Assembly (NCBI GenBank): GCA_963712485.1
Contig: CAVQID010000060.1
Span: 181,913-245,912 of the forward strand
DNA: 64,000 bases
Reading direction: 5' to 3'
Source of the DNA: JALORV01 sp963712485
GTDB lineage: Bacteria > Pseudomonadota > Gammaproteobacteria > Burkholderiales > Burkholderiaceae_F
Positions 37,905 through 46,257 of this stretch are shown in pieces (positions within the stretch are counted from its first letter, which is position 1; each line of letters opens with the position of its first letter). The translations under genes were made by a program, and so were the position numbers. The notes below the pieces were generated by a model. The model had not been told where the DNA came from. It worked only from the letters and a program-made list of their open reading frames with translations, and did no database searches.

Positions 37905-38473
37905 GCGACCTGGCTGAAACGGAAAACCGCATGGCAACCGACGTCATCACACCCTGGTACCGGCAGGCGTGGCCGTGGTTCCTGATCGCACTGCCGGCGA
38001 CTGCGGTCGTCGGCGGGATCATCACCGCCGTTCTGGCGGTCCGCGGTTTCGATGGGCCGGTCGCCTCCGACTACTACAAGCAGGGATTGGCGATCAACGA
38101 GGAGGTCGCCCGGGTCGAACTGGCCCGCGATCTGGCGCTGCGGGCGCGGGTGCATATCGGCGGCTTTAACGACGGCGACCGCGTACGCGTCGAACTCGAC
38201 GCTGGCCGTGCGCTGCCACCCGAAGCTGCGTTGCGATTGCGGCTGGTTCACCCGGGCCGCCCCGACGAGGACCGCACCGCGGTGCTGGCTCGTGTCGATG
38301 CCGATGCCGACAATCGCAGCGCGGTCTACGTCGGTACGCTGCAGTCGACCGCCGCGGCAAACAGCCTCGGCAACCCGGTGGCGTGGCAGGTCGTGCTGGA
38401 GTCGCCGCGGTGGCGCATCGACGACTCTTTCACCGCGAACCAGGCAGGACAGTTCGCGTTGCAGGCGCGCTAA
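37901..38473 (+). CDS. FixH/CcoH-family protein
   Basis: 190-residue membrane-anchored protein with one N-terminal helix (WPWFLIALPATAVVGGIITAVL) and a periplasmic domain starting GPVASDYYKQGLAINEE, the hallmark of FixH/CcoH. The family is required for assembly of cbb3 oxidase, together with CcoI. The domain is longer than in typical CcoH. The start overlaps the ccoG stop (ATGA), so it is coupled. Confidence 0.9.
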   Translation: MSDLAETENRMATDVITPWYRQAWPWFLIALPATAVVGGIITAVLAVRGFDGPVASDYYKQGLAINEEVARVELARDLALRARVHIGGFNDGDRVRVELDAGRALPPEAALRLRLVHPGRPDEDRTAVLARVDADADNRSAVYVGTLQSTAAANSLGNPVAWQVVLESPRWRIDDSFTANQAGQFALQAR

Positions 38474-38511
38474 GGTTCATCCAGAAACCGCCGAGCGACA
38501 AAGAGGGACAC

Positions 38512-38844
38512 ATGACAGACAGTCTGGCGCAGCGATTGGGATGGGTGCTCTGGCCGTCGTTCCTGGTGGCGTGCGCCGTCGAGCTCGTTTTCTTTTCGCT
38601 GTTCGATCCGCGCGATCTGCACCTGTTCGGCAATCCGGTCGACGCCGACCGCATGCTCGTCTATACGCTGGGTTTCTTCGCGTTCTGGACAATCGGCGCG
38701 GTGTCGAGCGGCCTGACCGTGTTCCTGGCGCGCTCGCCGTTCGAGGTGAATCGCTGCACGCTGGCGGCTGAAGCGCGGCCCGAAGGCTGCCCCAAGCGCG
38801 AGTGCTCGGTCGATGCCGCGACGGTACCGCTCGAGCGCACCTAG
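38512..38844 (+). CDS. conserved two-helix membrane protein of the cco cluster
   Basis: 110 residues with two hydrophobic helices (about 8-25 and 42-66). Between them lies a periplasmic loop containing FDPRDLHLFGNPVDADRMLVY. The C-terminal tail has three Cys (RCTLAAEARPEGCPKRECS). GAGGGACAC precedes the ATG. Related proteins often follow fixH in betaproteobacterial cbb3 clusters, but no function is known. The Cys-rich tail suggests metal contact, possibly copper. It converges on fnr with only 12 bp between stops. Confidence 0.7.
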   Translation: MTDSLAQRLGWVLWPSFLVACAVELVFFSLFDPRDLHLFGNPVDADRMLVYTLGFFAFWTIGAVSSGLTVFLARSPFEVNRCTLAAEARPEGCPKRECSVDAATVPLERT

Positions 38845-38856
38845 CGGTCCGGCGCC

Positions 38857-39588
38857 CTACGACCCCTGGCCGGAGATGATCTGACGCAGGCCGTCCGGAT
38901 TCACGATGCGGACGTGCTTCTGGTTCACATCGATGAGGCCGTCCTGCGCAAAGCGCGACAGCACGCGACTGACCGTCTCGAGTTTCAGGCCGAGGAAGCT
39001 GCCGATCTCGGCGCGCGTCATGCGCAGCACGAATTCGGTGCGCGAGTAACCGCGCGCTTCGAAGCGCTGCGACAGGTTGAGCAGGAAAGCGGCCAGGCGT
39101 TCCTCGGCATGCATGCTGCCGAGCAGCAGCATCACACCATGTTCGCGCACGATCTCGCGGCTCATCACCTTGTGGAAATGATTGCGCAGCGCCGGCATCG
39201 CGGTGGCGACGTCTTCAAGTCGGTCATAAGGAATGACGCAGACCTCGGTGTCCTCGAGCGCGACGGTGTCGCAGGAGTGCGCCTCGGTGCTGATTCCATC
39301 CAGCCCGACGAGTTCGCCCGCCATGTGAAAGCCGGTCACCTGCTCGCGGCCGTCCTGCGACATGACCGTGCTCTTCAGGAAGCCCAGACGAACGGCATAC
39401 AGCGATTCGAACCGGTCCCCCGCACGGAACAGCGCATCGCCGCGCTTGACGCGTTTGCGCAGGGCAACGAGTTCGTCAAGCTTCTCGACGTCCTTGAGCG
39501 ACAGGCCGACAGGCAGGCAGAGCTCACGCAGGTTGCAGTTCGAGCAGGCAACCCGCAAGTTGGCAATATTGATCGCTGGCGCGTTCAT
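38857..39588 (-). CDS. fnr: oxygen-sensing Fnr-family regulator
   Basis: 243-residue Crp/Fnr regulator with an oxygen-labile 4Fe-4S cluster. The ligand Cys are at residues 15, 18 and 24 (CSNCNLRELC), with a fourth in EAHSCDTVAL. A cyclic-nucleotide-type beta-roll and dimer helix follow, then the HTH with FLGLKLETVSRVLSRF. The Glu, Ser and Arg there are the residues Fnr uses to read TTGAT half-sites. Its likely targets are the three boxes in this window (ccoI, ccoN, hemN). Confidence 0.95.
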   Translation of the reverse strand: MNAPAINIANLRVACSNCNLRELCLPVGLSLKDVEKLDELVALRKRVKRGDALFRAGDRFESLYAVRLGFLKSTVMSQDGREQVTGFHMAGELVGLDGISTEAHSCDTVALEDTEVCVIPYDRLEDVATAMPALRNHFHKVMSREIVREHGVMLLLGSMHAEERLAAFLLNLSQRFEARGYSRTEFVLRMTRAEIGSFLGLKLETVSRVLSRFAQDGLIDVNQKHVRIVNPDGLRQIISGQGS

Positions 39589-39712
39589 ACAGCAAAACTC
39601 CTTGGCTTGATGCCGCAGGCAACCGGCTGATCCATACGAGGTATTGCCGTGGCGCTCTTAGGGTCTTTATTCTTCTGGGCGCCTAACCGGAGACCCACAC
39701 GAGCCCGGCCCG

Positions 39713-39726
39713 TTGACCCCCGTCAA
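39713..39726 (+). promoter_or_regulatory. FNR/Anr box upstream of hemN
   Basis: TTGACCCCCGTCAA lies between the divergent fnr (start 39588) and hemN (start 39796). TAATAC at 39750-39755 sits about 32 bp from the box centre, right for class II activation of hemN. It could also influence fnr itself from about 125 bp upstream. Confidence 0.78.
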
Positions 39727-39795
39727 GCCTGACTGGAGGCGGGTCGAAATAATACCCTGTCTGGCCGGCATAAGCCCGGCGAAGGAATTTTGCCG

Positions 39796-41196
39796 ATGCT
39801 GATGACAGCCCGCGGAGAAGTGGCATTGCCGGATCCGGCAACGCTTCGACGCTTCGATGTTCCGGGTCCGCGCTACACCTCGTATCCGACGGCCGACCGG
39901 TTTGTCGAGGCGTTCGAGATGAATGCCTTTGCCGAGGCGCTTGCGGCGCGCGAGTCCGCAGTGGCCGCAGCTTCGCTGTCGCTCTACGTGCATCTGCCGT
40001 TTTGCAGCACGGTCTGCTACTACTGCGCGTGCAACAAGGTGATCACGAAGGATCGCAGCAAGTCGCCCGAGTACATCGCTTACCTGCGGCGTGAGGCCGA
40101 CCTCGTCCTTGAACGGCTGACGGGCACGCGCGAACTCGAGCAGCTGCACTTCGGCGGCGGAACGCCGACGTTCCTCTCGAACGAGGAACTGGTCGAACTG
40201 ATGGCAATGCTCACCGAGCGCTTTCCGCTGGCTGAAGGCGGCGAGTTCTCCATCGAAGTCGATCCGCGTTCGACGCCGCCGGACAAGGTGGTCGCGCTCG
40301 GCAAGCTCGGCTTCAATCGCATGTCGGTCGGCGTGCAGGACTTCGAACCCGAGGTGCAGAAGGCCGTCAACCGCCTGCAGAGTTTCGAGATGACGCAGGC
40401 GACCGTCGACGCGGCACGCCGTGCAGAGTTCAAGTCGGTGAACCTCGACCTGATCTACGGCCTGCCGAAGCAGACGCGCGAGACGTTCGCGCGCACGCTC
40501 GACAAGGTGCTGGTGCTGAGCCCCGAGCGGATCGCGCTCTATCACTACGCGCACCTGCCGGACCGCTTCAAACCGCAGCGCAGGATCGAGTCCGCCGACC
40601 TGCCGTCGCCGGAAGAGAAGCTCAACATCATGCTCGACGCGATCAAGCGGCTGAGTCAGGCCGGCTATCACTACGTCGGGATGGATCACTTTGCCAAGAC
40701 CAGCGACGACCTTGCGCGCGCGCAGCGCCAGGGCCGGCTGCATCGCAACTTCCAGGGCTATTCGACGCGCCCGGACTGCGACCTGATCGGCCTTGGAGTG
40801 TCGGCCATCAGCAAGATCGGCCCGACGTACTCGCAGAACGTCCGCACGGTCGAGGAGTACTACGATCGGTTGAACGTGGGCATGCTGCCGACGGCGCGCG
40901 GCATTGCACTCGACCGTGATGACATATTGCGGCGTGCGGTCATCATGTCGTTGATGTGCCACTTCGAAGTCTCGAAGGAGTCGATCGAGACGACACACAT
41001 GATCAAGTTCGACGACTATTTCAAGACCGAGATCGGCGAACTGAAGCTGTTCGAGACCGAAGGCCTGGTTGAAAACACGCCCGAGTGGGTCACGGTCACA
41101 CCGAAGGGCAAGCTGCTGGTTCGCGCGGTCGCCATGACGTTCGACCGTTACCTGCGCGCGGACCAGCGCGCGCGGCGCTACTCGAAAATCGTCTAG
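39796..41196 (+). CDS. hemN: oxygen-independent coproporphyrinogen III oxidase
   Basis: 466-residue radical SAM enzyme converting coproporphyrinogen III to protoporphyrinogen IX without oxygen. The cluster motif is HLPFCSTVCYYCACNK (CxxxCxxC plus the extra Cys of HemN). GPRYTSYPTADRF, the SAM-binding HFGGGTPTF and YGLPKQT, and the C-terminal HemN domain with MSLMCHFEV all agree. I prefer the ATG at 39796, 9 bp after GAAGGA, over the TTG at 39790. It supplies haem under low oxygen, matching the cbb3 genes, and is preceded by an FNR box. Confidence 0.96.
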   Translation: MLMTARGEVALPDPATLRRFDVPGPRYTSYPTADRFVEAFEMNAFAEALAARESAVAAASLSLYVHLPFCSTVCYYCACNKVITKDRSKSPEYIAYLRREADLVLERLTGTRELEQLHFGGGTPTFLSNEELVELMAMLTERFPLAEGGEFSIEVDPRSTPPDKVVALGKLGFNRMSVGVQDFEPEVQKAVNRLQSFEMTQATVDAARRAEFKSVNLDLIYGLPKQTRETFARTLDKVLVLSPERIALYHYAHLPDRFKPQRRIESADLPSPEEKLNIMLDAIKRLSQAGYHYVGMDHFAKTSDDLARAQRQGRLHRNFQGYSTRPDCDLIGLGVSAISKIGPTYSQNVRTVEEYYDRLNVGMLPTARGIALDRDDILRRAVIMSLMCHFEVSKESIETTHMIKFDDYFKTEIGELKLFETEGLVENTPEWVTVTPKGKLLVRAVAMTFDRYLRADQRARRYSKIV

Positions 41197-41228
41197 TGGC
41201 GCCTCGGGTGTACGCGACGGGGCGTCGC

Positions 41229-41270
41229 TCCTCGTGTACGCGACCGCTGCGCGGTCGCACGTGCACTCGG
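41229..41270 (+). repeat. hairpin repeat module, copy 2
   Basis: Reads CCTCGTGTACG, then the stem CGACCG / CGGTCG around CTGCG, then CACGTGCACTCGG. It is the reverse-complement counterpart of 25810-25853 with a covarying stem. A partial third copy (CGCCTCGGGTGTACGCGAC) begins just upstream at about 41202. Confidence 0.75.
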
Positions 41271-41279
41271 AACGGCAAC

Positions 41280-41322
41280 AGTTAGTCGGCTGCGCTCCGG
41301 AGCGGCCGCGCGCTCCGCCGAA
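41280..41322 (+). repeat. 43-bp intergenic repeat, copy 2
   Basis: Exact inverted match to 25728-25770, 15.5 kb away. It lies between hemN and the DsbD/TauE-like gene in a gap of 218 bp that otherwise holds only the hairpin module and a GC-rich inverted repeat (41343-41366). Confidence 0.85.
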
Positions 41323-41414
41323 GATCAACGGCAGGGCACTCCCCGGGCCCCTCGCCGGGCGAGGGGTGAACCTCGCGCGGTGCGCCTCGTCGATCGCTGG
41401 CGCACAATGGAAAC

Positions 41415-42161
41415 ATGCTGAATCTGCTGACGACTCAAGCCTTGGCTGCATTCACGCTCGCTCTGCTGGGCGGGCTGCACTGCGCGGGGATGTGTGGCGG
41501 CTTTGTCGGCGCGCTGCAGGTCAATCGCCCGCGCGGCGTATCGGCGGCGCGGCTGGCCGCGGGATATCACGCGGGTCGCGTCACGAGCTACACGCTCGCC
41601 GGCGCCCTCGTCGGGCTGCTGGGCGGAGCGCTTTACGCTGCGGATGTGCTGCCGGTGCAGATCATTTTGCTGATCTTGGGGTCGCTGATGCTGCTCGCGA
41701 TCGGCGCGTCGTTGTTCGGCAAGGCAGCCTGGCTCAAGGGGCTCGAACCCGCCGGGCTGTGGATCTGGCGTCTGGTCGGTCCGTTGGCGCGCCGCGTTTA
41801 TCCGCCACGCTCCGCCGGGCAGGCGTTGCTTGCCGGTCTGGCGTGGGGCTGGATCCCGTGCGGCATGGTCTACGCCGCGCTGCCGCTGGCTCTCGTGGCC
41901 GGCGGACCGTGGCAGGGCGCGCTGGTCATGCTGGCGTTCGGTGCGGGAACGCTGCCCAACATGCTGGCGGTCGACATGGCGGTCACGAGGGTTGGCGCGG
42001 CGCGTCCGGGTGGTGCACTGGACGGCGTGCGGGCCTGGATCAAGCCGGTCGCAGGCGCCGTCATCATCGTCTTCGGCGTGTCGGGGCTCGCGCACGCCGC
42101 GCGCATCGCGGGCGCCGGGCATCCCACTATCGACGCGCTCGCTTCGATCTGCCATCACTGA
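41415..42161 (+). CDS. DsbD/TauE-SafE-like membrane protein (possible copper handling)
   Basis: 248-residue protein with six helices in the LysE/DsbD-like superfamily, often annotated as a sulfite exporter TauE/SafE or UreH-like protein. The first helix carries LLGGLHCAGMCGGF, with two Cys and a His in the membrane, and a later helix WGWIPCGMVY. These Cys/Met/His sites are typical of members found next to cbb3 oxidase and copper-ATPase genes, where a role in copper delivery is proposed. Position after hemN supports a respiratory role; transport of sulfite is unlikely. Confidence 0.8.
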   Translation: MLNLLTTQALAAFTLALLGGLHCAGMCGGFVGALQVNRPRGVSAARLAAGYHAGRVTSYTLAGALVGLLGGALYAADVLPVQIILLILGSLMLLAIGASLFGKAAWLKGLEPAGLWIWRLVGPLARRVYPPRSAGQALLAGLAWGWIPCGMVYAALPLALVAGGPWQGALVMLAFGAGTLPNMLAVDMAVTRVGAARPGGALDGVRAWIKPVAGAVIIVFGVSGLAHAARIAGAGHPTIDALASICHH

Positions 42162-42243
42162 GTTCGGCGGGACGTCCTTCCCGCGCCAGTATCATTCGCA
42201 GGACTCATTTTCCCGCGCGGTTCATCCGCGCCCTCCGGCAGTC

Positions 42244-44882
42244 ATGAAAAGCGCAGAGATCCGCGACAAGTTCCTGAAGTACTTCGAGTCCAAGGGCCAC
42301 ACGATCGTGCGCGCCTCGAGCCTGGTGCCCGCCAACGACCCGACGCTGCTGTTCGTCAATTCCGGCATGGTGCAGTTCAAGGACGTGTTCACGGGCCGCG
42401 AGAAGCGCGCGTACACGCGCGCGACGACATCGCAGAAGTCGCTGCGCGCCGGTGGCAAGCACAACGACCTGGAGAACGTCGGCTACACCGCGCGGCACCA
42501 CACTTTCTTCGAGATGCTGGGCAACTTCAGCTTCGGCGACTATTTCAAGCGCGATGCCATCCGCTACGCATGGGAGTTGCTGACCGAGGTCTACAAGCTG
42601 CCCAAGGACAAGCTCTGGACCACGGTCTACGTCGACGACGACGAGGCGTACGACCTCTGGACGAAGGACATCGGCGTTCCGGCGGAGCGCTGCATCCGCA
42701 TCGGCGACCAGCCCGGCCAGCCGAAGTACGTGTCGGACAACTTCTGGCAGATGGCGGATACCGGCCCGTGCGGCCCGTGCTCCGAGATCTTCTACGACCA
42801 CGGCCCGAGGTTGCCGGCGGACCGCCGGGGTCACCGGACGCCGAAGGCGACCGCTACATCGAGATCTGGAACCTCGTCTTCATGCAGTTCGATCGCGACG
42901 AGGCCGGCACGCTGACGCCTCTGCCCAAACCGTGCGTCGACACCGGCATGGGCCTGGAGCGCCTGTCGGCGGTCCTGCAGCATGTGCACTCGAACTACGA
43001 GATCGATCTCTTCCAGAGCCTGATCAAGGCGGCGGCGCGCGAGACCGGTGCGCGGGATCTCGCGAGCAATTCGCTGAAGGTCATCGCCGACCATATCCGC
43101 GCCTGCGCGTTCCTGATCGCCGACGGCGTGATCCCGGGCAACGAGGGCCGCGGCTACGTGCTGCGCCGGATCATTCGCCGCGCGCTGCGGCACGGCTACA
43201 AGCTCGGACAGACGAAGCCGTTCTTCTACAAGGTGGTCGGTGATCTCGTCGCCGAGATGGGCGGTGCGTATCCGGAGCTCAGGGAGCAGCAGGCGCGCAT
43301 CGAGGCCGTGCTTAAGCAGGAGGAGGAGCGCTTTGGCGAGACACTCGAACATGGCATGAAGATCCTCGAGGGTGCGCTTGGCCAGATGAAGTCGGGCGAT
43401 GCGCGCATGCTCGATGGCGAGACCGTGTTCCTGCTGTACGACACCTACGGCTTTCCCGTCGACCTCACCGGCGATATCTGCCGCGAGCGCGGCGTGTCGA
43501 TCGACCACGCCGGCTTCAACGACGCGATGGACCGCCAGCGCGAACAGGCGCGCGCGGCCGGCAAATTCCGCATGACGGCGGGCGTCGAGTACGTCGGCGA
43601 CAAGACCCGTTTCACCGGATACGCCTCGCTGGCCGATGACGGCAAGGTCGTTGCGCTCTATCGTGAGGGCGCGGCGGTGCCGCGCCTCGAAAAGGGCCAG
43701 AGCGGCATCGTCGTCCTCAACACGACGCCGTTTTACGCGGAGTCGGGCGGCCAGGTGGGCGACCGCGGCGTGCTGGAGGCCATCAGTGACGGCCACGTCG
43801 TGCGCTTCGGCGTGATGGATACGCAGAAGATCCAGGCCGACGTTTTCGGTCACCATGGCACGATGGAATCCGGCACGTTGTCGGTGGGCGACATCGTGCA
43901 GGCACGCGTCGACGCGGCGTCGCGCGAGCGTACGCGCAACAACCACTCGGCGACGCATCTGATGCACGCCGCCTTGCGCGCGGTGCTGGGCAAGCACGTG
44001 CAGCAGAAGGGCTCGCTGGTGGATGCCGAGCGCACGCGCTTCGACTTCTCGCACGACAAGGCGGTCACGCCGGACGAGATCCGCCGTATCGAGGACATCG
44101 TCAATGCCGCCATCCGCGCGAATTCGCAGGTGACGGCCAACGTCATGAAGTACGACGACGCGATCAAGGCCGGCGCACTGGCGTTCTTCGGCGACAAGTA
44201 CGGCGACGAGGTCCGAGTGCTGGCGATGGGGAATCACTCCACCGAGCTCTGTGGCGGCACGCACGTGGTGCGCACCGGCGATATCGGCTTCTTCAAGATC
44301 GTCGCCGAGGGCGGTGTGGCCGCCGGAGTCCGACGCATCGAGGCGGTGACCGGCAAGGGCGCGCTCGAGTTCGTACAGGCGCTTGACCGCGAGCTGCACC
44401 ACGCGGCGCACCTGCTGAAGGCGCCGGCCTCCGAACTGACGCAGAAGATCGCGCAGGTCCAGGACACCGTGAAGTCGCTCGAAAAGGAACTGGCGCGGCT
44501 CAAGAGCAAGCTCGCCGCCAGCCAGGGCGACGATCTTTCGGCGCAGGCCGTCGACATCAAGGGCATCAAGGTGCTGGCGGTGGCCATGGACGGCGCCGAC
44601 GCGAAGTCGCTGCGCGAGACGATGGACAAGCTGAAGGACAAGCTCAAGAGCGCGGTCATCGTCCTCGGCGCCATCGAGGGCGGCAAGGTGCAACTCGCCG
44701 CTGGCGTAACCGCCGACGCGACCGGGCGGGTGAAGGCCGGCGATCTGGTCAACTTCGTCGCGCAACAAGTGGGTGGCAAGGGCGGCGGCCGGCCTGACAT
44801 GGCGATGGCTGGCGGGACCGATGCGGCGAGCCTGCCTGCGGCGCTTGCCAGCGTGAAATCGTGGGCGGAACAGCGTCTCTAG
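42244..44882 (+). CDS. alaS: alanine--tRNA ligase (apparent frameshift near 42807)
   Basis: Class II synthetase charging tRNA-Ala. The N-terminal catalytic domain (AEIRDKFLKYFESKGHTIV, TARHHTFFEMLGNFSFGDYF) is interrupted near 42807. There GGCCCGAGG needs one more G to continue as PEVAGGPPGSPDAEGDRYIEIWN. Corrected length is 879 residues against 876 in E. coli. The editing domain has NHSATHLMHAALR and CGGTHV zinc-site residues; the C-Ala domain ends GGGRPDMAMAGG. The loss of one G from a run suggests a sequencing error, since the gene is essential and otherwise intact. Confidence 0.95.
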
Positions 44883-45409
44883 ACGAAGTCGTCATCCGGC
44901 GCGCGGAGCCTGCAGACGCTGCCGGCATAGCGCGCACATTCCAATCGCGCAGCACGGCGGCGGGCACGCTGCAGAACCCGTATCCGTCGGTGGCAGACTG
45001 GGTCGAGCGGCTCGGACGTGACGCGGCGAGCAACTACATCTTCGTCGCGCTTGCGGGCGATGATGTCATTGGACACGCGGGCCTGCACGGCAACAAGAAC
45101 CCGCGCCGCCAGCACGCATGGGGCCTCGGTATCGGCATCCGCGAGGACTGGCAGGGCCGTGGCGTCGGCACGCGCTTAATGGCGACTGTCATCGATCTTG
45201 CCGACAACTGGCTCGGTGCGTTGCGGCTCGAACTCACGGTGTACACGGACAACGCGATTGCGCTGGCGCTCTATCGCCATTTCGGTTTCGAAGTCGAAGG
45301 GGTGCACCGGGCGTTTGCGCTGCGCGATGGACGCCTTGTCGACACGACGGCCATGGCGCGGCTGCATCCGAACCCGCCGCAACTGCCGGGCGCGAAAGCT
45401 GCGCCTTGA
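44861..45409 (+). CDS. GNAT-family N-acetyltransferase
   Basis: 182-residue acetyltransferase using acetyl-CoA. VVIRRAEPADAAGIARTF is the usual first strand-helix. The CoA-binding loop is GIGIREDWQGRGVGTRLM (R-x-x-G-x-G). LELTVYTDNAIALALYRHFGFEVEG forms the C-terminal part, typical of RimI-like or YhhY-like members. The GTG at 44861 lies inside the end of alaS, giving a 22-base overlap; no later start would keep the first strand. Substrate (amine or protein N-terminus) unknown. Confidence 0.85.
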   Translation: MGGTASLDEVVIRRAEPADAAGIARTFQSRSTAAGTLQNPYPSVADWVERLGRDAASNYIFVALAGDDVIGHAGLHGNKNPRRQHAWGLGIGIREDWQGRGVGTRLMATVIDLADNWLGALRLELTVYTDNAIALALYRHFGFEVEGVHRAFALRDGRLVDTTAMARLHPNPPQLPGAKAAP

Positions 45410-45486
45410 GCGCCGGCGCGGCCGGTAGCGGCGCGATGCCGGCTGGGCGCTGGCTCTGACAGCCGGTCCTGAAGGCACGCGTCGAA

Positions 45487-46008
45487 ATGTCGTCGACCTA
45501 CCGCTTCTGTCCGTGCTGTGCGACGCCGCTGGTGCGTCAGGTGCTCGGCGAGCGCGAACGCGCTGCCTGCCCGGCTTGCGGCTGGGTGCACTGGGACAAT
45601 CCGGCGCCCGTGGTTGCCGCGCTGATCGAAGTCGGCGGCAAGGTGCTGCTCGCGCGCAACCGCGCCTGGCCCGAAAAGATGTTCGCGCTGGTGACCGGAT
45701 TCCTCGAGCGCGACGAGACGCCCGCAGAGGCGGTGGAGCGCGAGGTCGCCGAGGAAACGTCACTGCGGACCACTGCCGCGACGCTGATCGGCGTGTACGA
45801 GTTCACGCGCAAGAACGAGATCATCATTGCGTACCACGTCGAGGCCGAGGGAGAGATCTGCCTGGGCGAGGAATTGATCGATTACCGCCTGATCGAACCG
45901 GCCCGGCTGCGTCCGTGGCCGCTGGGAACCGGCCTGGCGATGGCCGACTGGATGCGTGCACGCGGGCACCCGGTAGAATTTATCGCTTTCCCTTCGGCGA
46001 CCCCCTGA
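45487..46008 (+). CDS. NUDIX hydrolase with N-terminal zinc ribbon
   Basis: 173 residues. The N-terminus holds two Cys pairs (FCPCCATPL and ACPACGWVHW) forming a zinc ribbon as in NADH pyrophosphatases. The Nudix box follows: GFLERDETPAEAVEREVAEE, then TSL, where the usual Gly before the final hydrophobic residue is Ser. Nudix enzymes split nucleoside-diphosphate linkages using Mg2+ bound by the RExxEE helix. Substrate may be a nucleotide sugar or dinucleotide; the SQPWPxPxS signature of NudC is not seen. Confidence 0.85.
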   Translation: MSSTYRFCPCCATPLVRQVLGERERAACPACGWVHWDNPAPVVAALIEVGGKVLLARNRAWPEKMFALVTGFLERDETPAEAVEREVAEETSLRTTAATLIGVYEFTRKNEIIIAYHVEAEGEICLGEELIDYRLIEPARLRPWPLGTGLAMADWMRARGHPVEFIAFPSATP

Positions 46009-46016
46009 AGACTGCG

Positions 46017-46257
46017 ATGGACATCCCGACGACGGCCGACAAGGAAATCGATACGCGGGGACTCGAACTGCCCGCTGCCGATCCTGCGTGCGAAGAAGGC
46101 CCTGGCGGACATGACGAGCGGACAGGTGCTGAAGATCCTTGCGACCGATCCCGGATCGGTGCGCGATTTCCAGGCGTTCGCCCGGCAGACTGGCAATGAG
46201 CTTGTCGGCCAGGAGACGGTCGGCAAGGAATTCCTCCACTACCTGAAGCGTCGATGA
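46017..46257 (+). CDS. tusA: TusA-family sulfur carrier (apparent frameshift near 46065)
   Basis: 79-residue sulfur-relay protein once one extra base near 46065 is removed. KEIDTRGL then continues as NCPLPILRAKKALADMTSGQ, giving the catalytic Cys in the CPxP motif. The C-terminal half (VLKILATDPGSVRDFQAFAR and NELVGQETVGKEFLHYLKRR) is intact. TusA hands persulfide sulfur to tRNA thiolation and other pathways. As sequenced, the active Cys is out of frame. The stop overlaps the next gene (ATGA). Likely an assembly indel. Confidence 0.85.

Noticed and set aside
39667..41451. 594-codon minus-strand frame opposite hemN running into the intergenic repeat
   Set aside because: hemN is unambiguous on the plus strand. 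The frame is useful only because its repeat-derived peptide recurs near 25.7 kb, which helped reveal the dispersed repeat.
42831..44768. 645-codon minus-strand frame opposite alaS
   Set aside because: Shadow of alaS; no start signal or recognisable domain.
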